From the NCBI GenBank assembly GCA_019155185.1, contig CM032816.1, positions 5,992,510 to 6,056,509 on the forward strand: a stretch of DNA of 64,000 nucleotides. Reading direction: 5' to 3'. The position numbers and the translations under genes were made by a program. Shown one piece after another: positions 21,846-34,990 of this stretch (position 1 is its first letter; each line of letters starts with the position of its first letter). This DNA is from Beaufortia kweichowensis. Its lineage: Eukaryota; Chordata; Actinopteri; Cypriniformes; Gastromyzontidae. Under the pieces are notes generated by a model. That model saw only the letters and a program-made list of their open reading frames with translations. It had not been told where the DNA came from and did no database searches.

Positions 21846-24800
21846 ATGCTTCGTCTCGTGAGAAGCCAGAGTAGAGGGTTAAAGGGCTGTTTGCGCTGTC
21901 AGAAGAGATCTCATCACCATCAACAGAATAACCACAATGTCATAGCCATCCGACGTGAAGATGTTAATGTGTGGGAGAGACGGGCACCGCTGGCACCACG
22001 GCATGTCAGGGAGATCACAGCTGCTGGGCACAAGGTGCTGGTGCAGCCCTCCAACAGACGGGCCATCCACGACAGAGTGAGTACATATACAAATCATCAA
22101 ACAAAGTGTTATGGATGTGACATTTTCAGTCAAAAACTGTTAGTACATTAAAAGTTACTTTAAAAGTATATATATATATATATATATATATATGTCAAAA
22201 AAATGTGTGATATCTGTGAATTAAAATACATAAACCATAAGCAATAATACCCAACAAATGGAGAAGAGATAACTCTTCAAAAAATGTAAAATATTTATTT
22301 TATTTTAATTTTCATGTTCGCATTTATGAGAATTATAATCTGTTATGGATGTGACATTTCTGAAAACAGCACTTTATTAAAAAAAAACCTTTATTTTTTC
22401 ATGGTAAAAAGTGTTCGGAGCTCAAACATGTTACTATAGTCATTTGCATGAATAGAAATCCTAAATCAATGAACACAATATAAATGGATTTCTTGTTATT
22501 TCCCATTCTCAGTACTATGAAAAAGCAGGTGCTATTATCCAGGAGGACATCTCAGAGGCGTCTCTCATCGTTGGTGTGAAAAGACCCCCAGAAGAAAAGA
22601 TCTACCCCCGCAAAACCTATGCGTTCTTCTCTCACACCATCAAAGCACAGGAAGCAAACATGGGACTTCTTGACGACCTCCTTAAAAAGGTGAAACATCT
22701 ACAAATGTCTAAAAGGTTTGAGAGATGAACAATGACTGTCCTAAGGCAATATATCAGGTCAAATGCAATTCTAGCTCTGAGGTGTTTTGAAATATTTACT
22801 CAGTAACTTGCTCAACAGCTTACACAAGATATTTACTGTATGTTTTGTGACTCTCTCTTTTTTTCAGGAAGTGCGACTCCTTGATTATGAGAAAATGGTG
22901 GATGCCAATGGCTACAGAATTGTAGCGTTTGGTCAGTGGGCAGGTGTCGCCGGTATGAGACTTTGAGATAAAGTGAACTGTTTTTGTCACCTCGGTTAAA
23001 GTTAACAGGGTTTTCCTGCAGTGGGTTAATACATTTTCTGTGTTGTTACAGGAATGATTAACATTTTACACGGTCTGGGCTTGCGTTTTCTTGCTCTTGG
23101 ACACCACACCCCATTTATGGTATTCTGTTTTGTCTATTCATCCAATATTGTGTCTACTATTTATCGGATTGGTACATGTAGTGTAATACAACAAGTTCTG
23201 GGATTTAATCCTACAACCTTTGGGTTACTAGCTTAGGTTTTTTAAGGGACAATACACAAACATCTTGTCGTCATGTACTCCAGAGCACAAAAAGAGCCAT
23301 TTTGAAGGCTGTGCTGTCATTCATTTTCATGTCATTTCACTTTTTATGCAATTACACTGAATGGGGACTGGAGCTTTCAAGGACACCAAAGTACCATAAA
23401 AGTATTGTAGAATGTTGTGTATGACAATTTATTTTATATAAAGTTTCTCCCACAGTCTAAAAGATGGTGTTGAAATGGTGTTATTAAATAAATAATCCCT
23501 TTAAGGTATAGTCAAGTCTTTAAAATAAATTGTAAGGATGCATTATGTCCTTTTTGAATTTTCAAAGCTTTAAGTCTCCATTCATTGTCATGGCATGAAG
23601 AATAGTGACCAACACAGTTTTCAGGACTACTAGGTTTCACAGGAGTGATAAAAAATGCTGACAGAATATTTCATTTTTGGGTGTCCTGTCCCTTTAAGTC
23701 TTTTCCACCAAGTCTCATATTCTTACATTTAGTTCAAACAAAGCATTACAGAACCTCACACAATATGTTTCATTATTGTCTTTCATGTGACAGCACATTG
23801 GCATGGCACACAACTACAGAAACGTCAGCCAGGCCATTCAGGCTGTTAGGGATTGTGGGTATGAAATATCCTTAGGTCTGATGCCCAAGTCCATAGGTCC
23901 TCTCACATTTGTGTTCACTGGCACCGGCAATGTGTCCAAGGTAAGTGAGAAATCCAAACACTGCTGCAATATTTAACCATTGTGTAAATTTGTGTATGAG
24001 GTGGTTGCAACATTCTTAAACGTTTATTTTATGATAAAAGCACAGATGATACAATGATGACGCACTTTTGATTTCTGGCTAAACTTTTCTTTTTAAATTC
24101 TTCAGGGTGCTCAAGAAATTTTCAACGAGCTCCCGTGTGAATACGTGGAGCCTCATGAACTCAAAGAAGTGTCAGAGACGGGAGGTACTGCTTACATTTC
24201 TTCCTAGTTTCCTAATATTTTCTTCATACCTCGCTGTCTTTGTAAAAAGACTCATGGTAATGTGCTTTGCAGATCTGACGAAAGTGTACGCCACAGTGAT
24301 CAGCAGACATCATCATCTGGTGAGGAAGAGTGATGGACTCTACGACCCCCTGGAGTATGAACACCATCCTGAGCTTTACACATCACACTTCAGAAAGAAC
24401 GTGAGTACTAAAAAAACAAAAGAAACATTTTTCTGTCAATCATTATTACCAGGTAGCTTATTTGGTTTAGCGACTCCTGCTCTGTTTTCATCTCATTGCC
24501 TATAAAGTTATCTTAAACCTATTTAAAATGACAATTATTTGGCTATTAGTGTTTCTCATGTTTAATTGTTGAACAGATGCAGTGCTCACAATTTTTTATT
24601 TTCTGAAATGTTAATGTTTGTATTTCTTTAACGATTTGTAGCGCTTTGTTGATGCGCTCCTACATACATAAACATGTTTCAAATGTAACTGGACATGAAT
24701 GAAATGCATGAGGAGAAAAGTGTCAGCAGTTTCGTTTCGTTTGCGCAGGTGGCTCCTTACACAACCTGTCTGATTAATGGTATATACTGGGATCCTCACA

Positions 24801-26113
24801 CACCCAGACTGCTGCGGCGACTGGACGCCCAGCACCTGATCAGACCAAGTACACCTGCGTCATCATCACCTGATCACGGCTGTCCCGCGCTGCCTCATAA
24901 GTGAGATCTTGTTGTTATTTATATTATTACTTTTCATGCTTCACTATATAGAACAGCTGACTCCAGTGTTAATAGCTCAGATCAGGTAATAACTGTTGAC
25001 TTGAAAGTCATGGATACTTTGCATATCTGAAACAATCCTGATCTTCTGTGATCTTCAGGTTCTTGGCCATCTGTGACATCTCTGCAGACACAGGTGGCTC
25101 CATCGAGTTCATGACTGAATGCACCACTATTGAGAAACCCTTCTGCATGTATGACGCAGACATGCATATCGATCATGACAGGTGTGTACAACCACCGAAG
25201 ACACCTTCATACTGTTTGTCTAGTTAGTAGGTCATTAAACAGGCAAAAAATATTTCATAGACTTGCATTGAAGGAGGCACAGACCAGACATGGATAAGCT
25301 CAACAAATGATGTTTCTGATACAATATGTCATCTTCAGAGGCGAGACATCCTCTGATTTCTCTATATGTTTCTGTGCAGCGTGGAAGGTAACGGCATACT
25401 GATGTGCTCCATTGATAATCTGCCTGCCCAGCTGCCCAACGAAGCCACCGAGTATTTTGGAGACCGACTGTTTCCTTACATTTGGGAGATGGTAAGATGT
25501 CAAATGCAGGGTGGTGAGTAATGATAAAGCTCATGGAGGTCGGTTTGTTGGGGAGAGGACTGCTTTGAACGTGCAGATATGTTATCATTCCTCTTTTAAT
25601 AATAGTTCCTGTAGTTTAACATGATGCCTAGGGACACATACTGATCCAGCAATATTTTCCTGAAATACACTGTACATTAACTAAAGCATAAAGGATTTGA
25701 GCAGAGGCGTGACTGTAACCTTTGTTCCCCAGCTGCCGTCAGACGCCACCAGACCGCTGGAGGAAGAAGACTTCTCTCCGCAAGTCAGAGACGTAAGTTT
25801 GTCAAAACTCTGTTTCTTTTGGATAATCGCCAAATATGTACATATAAATATAGTATATTTTATAGGTTTTCTAATTGTAATTCTTCTGACATGCATGCAT
25901 GCACGGACATACACTTTCGTACAAACAAATCTGCACAGAAGACTTAAATCGGCGTTAAATGAATAGGCAGTGTTGTAACTGGAGTCTGTTTCAATGTCTT
26001 ATCATCTTAAAAACTGGCTATTTTTCAATTTTCATTTCAATCTAGGCTGTTATTACATCCAACGGAAAGTTGACACCTAAGTTTGAATACATTCAGAAAC
26101 TCAGAGAAAGACG
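21846..26113 (+). CDS. aass: AASS exons 1-12: lysine-ketoglutarate reductase half
   Basis: Residues 1-476. Landmarks include VIAIRREDVNVWERRAPLAP (start of the mature AlaDH/PNT-like fold), KTYAFFSHTIKAQEANMGLL, FGQWAGVAGMINILHGLGLR, LGHHTPFMHIGMAHNYRN, FTGTGNVSKGAQEIFNELPC, RHHHLVRKSDG and CDISADTGGSIEFMTECTTI. All are characteristic of animal LKR domains. Confidence 0.95.
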
Positions 26114-29100
26114 GTAAGAAACTCACTTTGTTTTTTACTCACAGTTTCTTTACTTTGGCCTTTCAGTAGTTTTGTTGTCAAGTAAATAATTGAACAGTGA
26201 CCATGATGTATTATATAAAAGTGTGTTTTGGATGATATGCTCATGCTGAGGAATTTTCTGAAGATCTTTGAAAGGGTGACTGGCAGGTAAAACTATATGA
26301 ATACTTACATACTTTCCCTAAATCGACTTTAGCCTTGATTTTCTTTATAGTAGCTTTTAAAAATATTGAAAAGACTGCTTTTGGTGAGTTAAGGGACTTT
26401 TCAATTACTTTGTAATTGAAGGTCTGTCAGAGTAGCTAGTCAAACCACACAAACGGGTTACTTGTGCAGTCTAGTTTAGCAGGTTTCCCTCATCTGTGGC
26501 TGCATTCACACTCGAATTGAATTGGATTAATTTATTACACCAGATTCGATTGTCCACACTGTCACTGTGAAAATGATGAACCAATATATCTATTAGTACC
26601 AAGTATCAAACTATCAATTTTCTTTTTCTTGGGTCAAGCTGCTTTAAATTCAGATTTCAGACTGCAACAATTTCCAAACAGTTTAATTGAATTTCAAGAC
26701 CATCTTCACCTAGTAAGAATTGGGTTTGTAAAAATTAATTCATGCCTCGAGTGTGTTTGCATTTTACATTTACATGTTTTTTACAGATATTATTACATAT
26801 ATTATACACAAAAAATCCACTTCAATTCAACACAAATACTTTTTTTAAACATTGAGATTGTTTGCTGCCTGATCATCAGTTTTGTTTGGTACATTTTTTC
26901 TAAGGTTAAGGTTAACCTTATGTGTCCGTTTACACAATAATGACGTACAAACAATTTTAATGTTATTATTTGCATTTTTGAAAAGTTTCACACAAAAAAC
27001 GTTTTCAAAACGAGCCGTGTTAAAATGGATCCACAAAAACAACTAAATACACTTGTACAGTATTGTATTCTAGGCTAGTACAAATTTGTGTTTTTGTAGT
27101 TTGTGCAAAGATGAAAACGGTATTTTACCGTTTTCGAAAGTCGCCAGGATGTCATTGTTGTGTAAACAAAATGCCAAAATGCTTAGTTGTCTGTTTTTGT
27201 TGAAAACAGTGTTGTGTAAACATCCCCTAATTCTAATTCAGAAAAAAAGTCACTGACTGGAATAACAGCATCATATTTCTGTCCTGAGCGGAGAATATCT
27301 CATGGTGGCAATTTCAGGATTCTCCATTAATGTGAAGTCGTGTTTGTTTTGTGAAGACACAGGGTGGCCGCTGTGCTTCTTCTGCACTGCCTAACACGTT
27401 GCATGGCTAGAGATCACGTCTGCTGAGAGCGTTCTCTCGTGGGTAGACCATCTCACTTTCTCACATCTCTCCAGCTCACTCCTACACCGCTTTGTTTATT
27501 TCCTGGAATTTTCAGCATGCCAAAAAAAATCAATGCACCTGTCCTTTTAAATTTTAAGTTCAATTATTATCCAAGGTAAGCTTCTCTTTTCAAGCTTTCA
27601 AGTCTCATTCATGGCATAATCAAACCTTCCTGCGCCTGCTTGCAGTCAACAGTCATTTCTCCAAACGCTCCTTTGTACCATCTCTGCCTCATTCAAACAA
27701 AACCATAGACTGTATTTTCCAAGTTTGTTTGTATCTGTTGTGGTCTTTACTTAATAGAGTCGCCCACAACATTGACCTCCATTTAATCAATGCAACACTT
27801 TAAAATCCACCATTCGACTTGCTGCTTGATTTATTTGTTCTCAGGTCGATCAGATGATCAAATTATTAAGTATTTCGTGCGATGTGGGTTTTAACATTAC
27901 TAAGGACTCTAATGATTTCTGTTTGTAAAATGAATTGGCTCTGGCTCTAAATTCTAATTGGATGACCCACATTTAAAGCGATTATAAAAACAGCAATAGA
28001 CACACTTCTGTGGCTGTACATTATTGAATTTGAATAATTAAAATTGCTGATTAAGTCTATTATAAAACCAATCAACTCTAAATTCAGATCGAATGAGCTG
28101 CATTCAAAGCCTTTATGTTGTATAATAATGTCAAATTGCTATGTTGCTTGGCAACTGCAAATAGCTGTGTTTATATCAATTACAATTTATTAATATTAAT
28201 CATTTTAGCTGTATATTAAACACTATTAAACGTATCATATTGGTGTTGTTGCTGTTATATAAAAAACTGAAATCCCAACTTTGTGCTTACGAACACTTCT
28301 TAACAGTAGTAAAACAATGTCTCATAGCTTATAATGTTATTAAAGGGATAGTCACCCAAAAATATAAAATCTTCCATCATTTACTCGAGCTTAATGTCAT
28401 TCCAAACATGTTTGACTTTCTTTCTTCTGCAGAACACAAAAGAAGATATTTTGAAGAATGTTGGTAACCAAACAACACTGACCACCATTGACTTTTAATG
28501 TATGGACACAAAACCACCGAGACATTTCTCAAAATATCTTTCTTTGTATTTCACAGAAGAAGTTTTGAATGACATGAAGGTGAATACAAATTCTATCATT
28601 ATTTTTTGGATTAAGTATCCCTTTAAGACGTGCACTTCCATGCAAAGTTTTTTTTAAAGTGCAGTTTTTTGACTGAATTGTAATTTAAGTAGCATATTAT
28701 TTAATTTCCTGAAAGTGGTATTTAATTTTTTTATTGTTTTTTTTATGAATTTGTACTATAATGGTATTTTGAGAGAGGCATGCAGGTGGTTGGGGATCAA
28801 GAGTTACATTTGTGCATCAAATCCAATTAGGCTGAGCGACAGCGGGTGATGACATCACATGTGTTTCCCAGGGGACTCGCAGAGCAAAACAGCTTCTGTG
28901 TTGATTATCTTCTGAATGGAGAACAAACTGATCTGTCTCCTTTGCCTGCTCTAAAAATGTCATTTTTGGAAAGGGCCATTTGCCATTTATTTTTTTCTTG
29001 TTAAATGTAGCCATATACTGTCAACTTAAAATCAAAACTTAATGATATTGGTAAAGTTCATAAATGATCCTAATGAATGAATCATCTCATGAGACCTCTT

Positions 29101-32100
29101 ATTGATCATTTCTTCCTTCATGTCAGTTTGTGGATTTTGCTTTCTTTTCAATCAGTTTAAGATCAACCAGGATGTGTTTTGTGATTTCACAGATTGCTTG
29201 GCCAGTAAGAGGGGGTGTGTATGTATGTATGTGTGTGTGTTAGTGATGATAACTGGACCATCTGGCACACAGGGAATCGGAGCAGATCCTGAAGAAAGCA
29301 GGAATGAAGCGAGTGCTTTTACTGGGCTCAGGATATGTGTCTGGACCAGTTATCGAGTATCTCACCAGGGATGCTGGTACCCAGGTCACAGTGGGTATGT
29401 TCCTGTCGCAAAATCTGTCTGGGATGTGGTTGTACTAAAATGCTCAAATTTGATACATTTTGTTATCGTCGAAAGGAGTCACTGTCCTTTCATTTTAAAT
29501 GAAATAAATAAGCATTGAAAGTGATTAACACATTACAGTAAGGTTGTATACGTTAACGTTGGTTAACACAGTAACTAAAGGGATAGTTCACCCAAAAATA
29601 AAAATTCTGTCATTTAATTTAGTCACCCTTAGGTATTTTTTAAAAACCATATGATCTTTTTTCTTCTGTGAAAAACATGAAAAATTGTATAAAATTATGG
29701 TGCTTTTTATATTTTTAATTATTTTTTACATATAATGAAAGTGAATGGGGACTGTGGCTGTCAGTCCATAACATTACATCTGCTGTGCATTGCGTAAGAA
29801 ATTTGTCATATGATGTTGACAGAATCTTAATTTTTGGATAAACTGTACCTTTAATGTCAATTTACAATTATTGAAACACTTAATATATCGTGCTCATTTT
29901 TACATATACCATTTTTAATGTTAAGATGTAAGTTTATGCTTACATTAGTTAATGCAATGTGTTTATAAATGAATTAAGATAAATAAATGCATTTTTACAT
30001 TTTCTTTTCAATGTTAGATAATGATGCCTAATTTATTTTGGTCTACTTTACGTTGCAGCATCAAATTTGTTAACCCAAGCACAAGACATGGCAGCCAAGT
30101 ACCCAAACACCATCGCTGTGATGCTGGACATCACCAGTCAGAAAGGCCATCTCGAGTCTCTGATCAAAGACCATGACATAGTCATCAGGTAATAAGTCAT
30201 CAAAAACTTAATTTACTTTTTTTATCATCATTACATTTTTTATCAAGTTTTACAAAAGAATCATTTTCTTTGTTGTTTTTTCTATCTAGCATGTTGCCGT
30301 ACGCGTTTCATCCACAAGTAGCCAAACACTGCATTAAAATGAAGGTTAATCTGGTGACGGCCAGTTACATGAGCCCGGCCATGAAGGATCTTCAGCAGAG
30401 GTAGAGTTTACGGTTTCTAATCCCATTGCTTGACCTCATTAATACGTATGTGTTGCTTCACCATGATTGGCTGTCGTTTCCCAAGTGCCGAGGAAGCTGG
30501 CATCACCATCGTAAATGAGATGGGTCTGGACCCTGGCATTGATCACATGTTGGCCATGGAGTGCATCGATCAGGCCAAGGCAGACGGTTGCACTGTAGGT
30601 ATTGCACGCATGCACTCGTGTGTTTGTTTAACAGTCGGATGTGTTTATGGGAGTGACATACTGTGGCACCATTGGTGGACTCATTGTCACGTCTGAAAGA
30701 CATATTGACAGACCTCAATAAACGTTTATGGTGTAATGAATGTTAATTTTCACCGGTTGAGCAGAGCATGATCTCTAATAACATCTGAACATTTGCTCAA
30801 GTCACATGACACGTGATGTTCTTGTAGTTGTTTTAAATTAAACAGGTTGTTTCTTTAATTGCTGTGCTTTGGCAGGTGGAGTCCTATAGCTCATTTTGTG
30901 GTGGTCTCCCTGCCCCGGAGTGCTCGGATAACCCACTGCGTTACAAGTTTAGCTGGAGTCCTTATGGTGTTCTGCTCAATACTATCAGTCCGGCCGTTTA
31001 CCTGAAAGATAACCAGGTGATGCACAGAATTTGAAATCATGATTTATATTATACTGTTCGCTTAATGTCATTTTGTTCAAATCTGTCCTTTCTTCATTGA
31101 GCAGATTGTTAGTGTTCCACCTGGTGGTGCCCTCATGGATGTCACAAAGCCAATGGACTTCCTGCCCGGTTTTAACCTGGAGGGCTTTCCCAATCGAGAC
31201 AGCACCAAATACGCAGAACCGTACGGCATCGAGTCAGCTCACACGCTCATCAGGGGAACTCTGCGCTTTAAGGTGTTTGTACTAAACAGATTGTAACGAT
31301 TGGACCAACATTGAAGATATCTCAGAATGAAACTAAAGTGTTACATGTGTGCGTGTCTGTGCAGGGTTTTACTTCAGCGATGAGTGGATTTGTGAAACTG
31401 GGCCTGATCAACACAGAGCCGTGTCCACTGTTGGATCACACAGCTTCTCCTGTGTCATGGGTACAGCTTTATTTCTGCATTTACACAAGTAGTTTTACTT
31501 TATATACTAACTGAAACAAATACAGTACCAGTCAAAGGTTTGGAAACACTTACTTGCTGTTGTTTAGATTTTTCCCACATTTTAGAATAGTAGTAAACTG
31601 ATCAAAAAAAAATGTATCCAGCGCCGCAAAACATTGTAAACTTAGGAAAGCACTTTTTAGTACTTTTGTTGCCGCTTTATTGTCTCCTAATATTTGTAAG
31701 TCGCTTTGGATATAGGCGTCAGCTAAATGCCTATATGTAAATGTACATGTAAATGTCATCAAAACCATGTAAAAAAATGAAATTACACAGAAGTTGTTCT
31801 TGAAATCTCAACCTGCGAAGCTTTTTAAACAGCACACACAGACATTTCTATCTATGCTTTTATTCATTATTTAGTCCAAGTAATCCATTTTAAAAATATT
31901 TTTTAAAGTTACATTTTAGTTTTTAATGATAGAAATATGTTTTCTTATATTTTTGTCTACAAAACAATTTCCAAAATTTAATCTAATATACCTTCAGATT
32001 AATAGATTTAATTGATCATGAAAACCGTTTTTGTAAAATTATGTCTAAACTTTTGACTAGTACTGTACATTAAAAAGTGTGTATAAGTTCCCATGCCTGT

Positions 32101-33443
32101 GTACACTTTACTTTCCTAAAACAATAAAAGCAAAAATCCCCCACCAATATTAGAAACAAATCACTCCTGAATAGCTTTTTCAAACTCACCTTCTTTTAAT
32201 TCTTATTATGAACATAATGTTTCTTTGGACAGTTTATGAAAGTCTACAGTCTTACGAACAGACACAATTCACTTGCTTTCATGTCATCTGTCTTTGACCC
32301 TTTTTTAATATACGCTTCTTGTTTTAATTCAGACTTTGGTACAGTATAATGGTGTACTTTTCTCTTCATCACAGAAAGAGCTCTTGTGTAAGCAGATTGG
32401 ATTGGGCAGCACAGTGAGCAGCAGTTCTTTTGAAGAGGCTGTTTATAAACGGATAGGCAACGATGACTTCAGAATGCAGAGTTTGAGATGGTAGGGAACG
32501 GTTAAAGTTTAATTGTTAAACTATGACTTTTGTATACGGTATGTTTTATATCCACAGTTCTTGAAATACGTGACCCTGCCTGTGAAAACCCAGCGATTAT
32601 TTCTACATAAAATCATCCCACGTAATAGAAAAAAACATTCTGTGAAAATATAACCTTGATATCTTTAATATTGACCGAGTAATGACATGTCATGGGTAAA
32701 ATCATACCGTGATGCTCGTTATCTCATAATTTGATTTTAAAACTTTAGCCTAGTTTTTACAGAGACAAACAAGCTAGGCTTTTTTTAGGTCAGAAAATGT
32801 ACAAGTTTAAAGAAAGCCATGGTTTAGCATGCTTTCCGATCCTTAGCTTGAGTTTGAAATATGTAAATGATGATTAACTGAATGAATTTCATCAGTTTGG
32901 GAATGCTCAGCGAGGAACCCGTTCCCCACGCCGACACCATCCTAGCAGCGCTCGCTAAACACCTGGAGGCCAAACTCGCCTACGGTAATCAATGACACAC
33001 TTCTTTTAGTAAACCTCAGCCTGACATGTGCATTCATAACCTGTTTCTTTTTCACATAGCTAAAGGCGAGCGAGATATGATCATCATGAGAAACGACGTC
33101 GGCATCAGGCACCCTACGGGCGAGCTGGAGACCAAACACATTAGCCTGGTGGTCTACGGGGATCCTAATGGATATTCAGCCATGGCCAAAACCGTAGGCT
33201 ACCCATCAGCAATTGCAGCTCATATGGTCCTGAACGGTCGGTATTGCTTAACATATATTTACATCAAACTTACCAAAGAATCTTTGTTCAGATGCTTTCT
33301 CCTGTCCTATCTGAATGTTCTCAGGTGAACTGTCCAGCAAAGGGCTTGTGGTACCGATGATGAAGAGCATCTACAGTCCGGTACTGAAGAGACTGCAGGA
33401 GGAAGGTCTTCAGTATGTCACCAAGAGCACTGTATCAGAGTAA
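21846..33443 (+). CDS. aass: AASS, alpha-aminoadipic semialdehyde synthase (complete, 23 coding exons)
   Basis: Bifunctional mitochondrial enzyme of lysine catabolism: lysine + 2-oxoglutarate to saccharopine (LKR, N-terminal half), then saccharopine to aminoadipic semialdehyde + glutamate (SDH, C-terminal half). Coding exons: 21846-22076, 22513-22689, 22868-22952, 23052-23119, 23794-23940, 24106-24184, 24273-24400, 24749-24900, 25059-25181, 25380-25491, 25733-25792, 26046-26113, 29273-29394, 30059-30188, 30290-30400, 30486-30594, 30876-31016, 31105-31272, 31365-31460, 32375-32490, 32896-32984, 33060-33236, 33325-33443. All borders are GT-AG and phases fit, giving 935 residues (human about 926). 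The N-terminus MLRLVRSQSRGLKGCLRC is basic and without acidic residues, fitting a mitochondrial transit peptide. No break was found. An in-frame ATG at 21801 is probably intronic. Confidence 0.97.
22166..22192. repeat. (TA)n microsatellite
   Basis: A run of TA units in AASS intron 1. Confidence 0.95.
23120..23236 (+). repeat. possible SINE remnant
   Basis: The end of the stretch, TCTGGGATTTAATCCTACAA followed by CCTTTGGGTTACTAGC, resembles the B-box region of tRNA-derived SINEs. It is weak and was called by eye only. Confidence 0.25.
23240..23697 (+). mobile_element. inverted-repeat MITE in AASS intron 4
   Basis: It begins TTTAAGGGACAATACACAAA and ends TTGGGTGTCCTGTCCCTTTAA, so the ends are inverted copies. 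The interior shares AATGGGGACTG and TGACAGAATATTTC phrases with the copy at 29576. Confidence 0.7.
26918..27232. mobile_element. non-autonomous DNA element with GTTTACACAA ends
   Basis: The left end reads TGTCCGTTTACACAATAATG and the right end GTGTTGTGTAAACATCCCC, forming imperfect terminal inverted repeats. The interior is rich in CGTTTTCAAAACG and ACCGTTTTCGAAAG palindromes typical of a fish MITE with this terminus. No transposase remains. Confidence 0.6.
28340..28626 (+). mobile_element. cyprinid inverted-repeat MITE (Angel-like), well preserved
   Basis: Ends TTAAAGGGATAGTCACCCAA and TAAGTATCCCTTTAA are inverted repeats. The interior has TTCTTCTGCAGAACACAAAAG, AGATATTTTGAAGAATGTTG and CGAGACATTTCTCAAAATA, and can form a partial hairpin. 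This is the clearest copy of the family in the window. Confidence 0.85.
29273..33443 (+). CDS. aass: AASS exons 13-23: saccharopine dehydrogenase half
   Basis: Residues 477-935. The domain opens with a Rossmann strand-loop, VLLLGSGYVSGPVIEYL (glycines at 495 and 497). Later landmarks are GLDPGIDHMLAM, SFCGGLPAPECSDNPLRYKF, NLEGFPNRDSTKYAEPYGI and MAKTVGYPSAIAAHMVLNG. It ends KSTVSE then TAA at 33441-33443. It is separated from the LKR half by the longest intron of the gene (26114-29272). Confidence 0.95.
29576..29853 (+). mobile_element. cyprinid inverted-repeat MITE, AASS intron 13
   Basis: Starts TAAAGGGATAGTTCACCCAA and ends TTTTTGGATAAACTGTACCTTTAA (inverted ends). The interior is the GAATGGGGACTGTGGCTGTC variant. 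Confidence 0.85.
31521..32067. mobile_element. Tc1/mariner-like MITE with nested SINE tail
   Basis: Ends TACAGTACCAGTCAAAGGTT and ACTTTTGACTAGTACTGTA are near-perfect inverted repeats bounded by TA, the Tc1/mariner target site. No transposase is left. Within it (about 31630-31750) lies the SINE 3' tail TAAGTCGCTTTGGATATAGG, apparently a later insertion. It sits in AASS intron 19. Confidence 0.75.
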
Positions 33444-34115
33444 CTCAACCTCCGATGCCTTCAAACACCTGATTCACAACCTACCAGACACTTGCAAATC
33501 TCACTAAACGTTGTGCCACACAAAGTGCATAATGAAACAAAGTTGGAGTATTTGTTCTCGAAACATCTATTTCGACTTACTCTTGTAGTAGTGAACATCT
33601 TTTATGAACGGTCAAGCAGGTATGTTAGAACTTGAAGCTTTTGTGTTGAATGACGACGTGTGTTCATTTTAATCAGTGTTGTTGTGGTAAACAGAGAGTA
33701 TTTTATCAATCTGAAACAGTGTACATAAACTCCAACAAAGCACTTTTGTTATTGTCTGGATGCAGAATCCGATTTTTGCTTCTCGTCCAGTTTCTGTTCT
33801 TTGATAATGAACATTAACCTCTTCTACAGTTTGTGTTTAATTTAAGAGTTTGTGCGTAAGCAATAAGGTCATAACTTCTGCTTAGTTTTAACATGTTTGT
33901 TAACTTGATGCCGTCCTGCAGCAGTTATTATAATTTTGAATACTACTGAAAGGTCCTGTTAGTGATTTTTTCAGTGTGAAACGTATTTTAAATTGGCTGA
34001 ATTGTTTTGTTTTTCACATTGCCATTAAAACAAACCTGCTGTGATGTACAAATGTTTTCTTAAACACTACACCATGTGCAAAGAGCGCGCATTAAAATGT
34101 GAGTTCTTGCCTTTT
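33444..34115 (+). other. aass: AASS 3' untranslated region
   Basis: Non-coding sequence from the stop to about 20 bases after the ATTAAA at 34091, inferred from the signal position. Confidence 0.6.
34091..34096 (+). terminator. candidate AASS poly(A) signal ATTAAA
   Basis: ATTAAA about 650 bases after the stop, followed by the T/G-rich stretch TTCTTGCCTTTTGCTTGTCT. Another ATTAAA at about 34024 is an alternative. Confidence 0.55.
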
Positions 34116-34189
34116 GCTTGTCTCGTTTCTTGGTTTTCTTTCTTCAAACATGTGAAGTATTGTTAATCTTCATTTGATAACAAAGACAA

Positions 34190-34990
34190 ATCGGAAAAAA
34201 TAAATGACCCCCCATGTTAACTGGACATAAGATGACTATTGTTTGTGGTGTGGGCTGGTCAGCGAAAACTAGGCCACCAAGCTGAGGATAATTGGGTCCT
34301 GTAATTATTAAAAGTTAAAAATGCAAATGAAGGTAAGAATATACTTACCGCTCAAGACAGCGTCTGGCCATTGACCCATATTTCCCTGCAAATGAGTGTG
34401 ACCTTAAGACTGGATTAGAATTTAGGCATAATTACAAGCAATTCTTCAAAGGGATTATTTCATAACTCTATGTAACTGTCATCTTTGTCACCAAAACGTA
34501 AGCCACGGACTTACTGTAATCAGTTCCTTGAAGATGTTTCTTAAGCATGATCTGAGCAATGGCTTACAGCCCCATAAGAAGATCAGTCTCGTCAAGTTAA
34601 GCCAAGACAAATTTGAGAAGGGCCGTGTAAAAGTTAATTGAAACAAAAGCCTTATTTGGCAAATGACTTTTTAAGCAACCGCTCTTTGTTTTCGTTTACC
34701 GTCCTCGTGGGCCAGATGGAGAAGACTGAATAATTATTAGTCAAACGTCTGACCTCTGGTAGTTTGGGAATCTGAGCTAAAGTCAAAAGAAACTAACTGC
34801 AGAATTATCAGCCCACTTGAGCCAAGCGGAAGGCGTCTGGAGAATTATCGAGATGAGTCTGTCCCCAGGGCAAATAATAAACCAGAATATTATTGAAATA
34901 AATGGGATTCATACAATCTTGAGCTAGACTGGTACAAAAAGATCTCCTAAATGTGCCTGATTAGGTGTCAAAAAATTAAAAACTTACCTT
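34190..34990. promoter_or_regulatory. candidate conserved non-coding element between AASS and PTPRZ1 3' ends
   Basis: About 800 bases of complex sequence without transposon signatures, with TAATTATTAAAAG (34301), an octamer-type ATGCAAAT (34321), GAATAATTATTAGTC (34729) and GAATTATCGAGATG. It lies between two convergent genes, where promoters are not expected, so a distal enhancer or a long 3' UTR of either gene are both possible. Confidence 0.35.

Larger units (their letters stand above)
26114..29272 (+). other. AASS intron 12 (3.2 kb)
   Basis: The longest AASS intron, dividing the two catalytic halves. It contains the MITEs at 26918-27232 and 28340-28626; the rest is AT-rich with no recognised exon. 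Confidence 0.8.

Noticed and set aside
28240..28467. 75-codon open frame in AASS intron 12
   Set aside because: It crosses the well-preserved MITE at 28340-28626 and is repeat-derived.
29102..29518. 138-codon open frame over AASS exon 13
   Set aside because: It overlaps the real exon 29273-29394 in another frame; the AASS frame is fixed by the splice phases.
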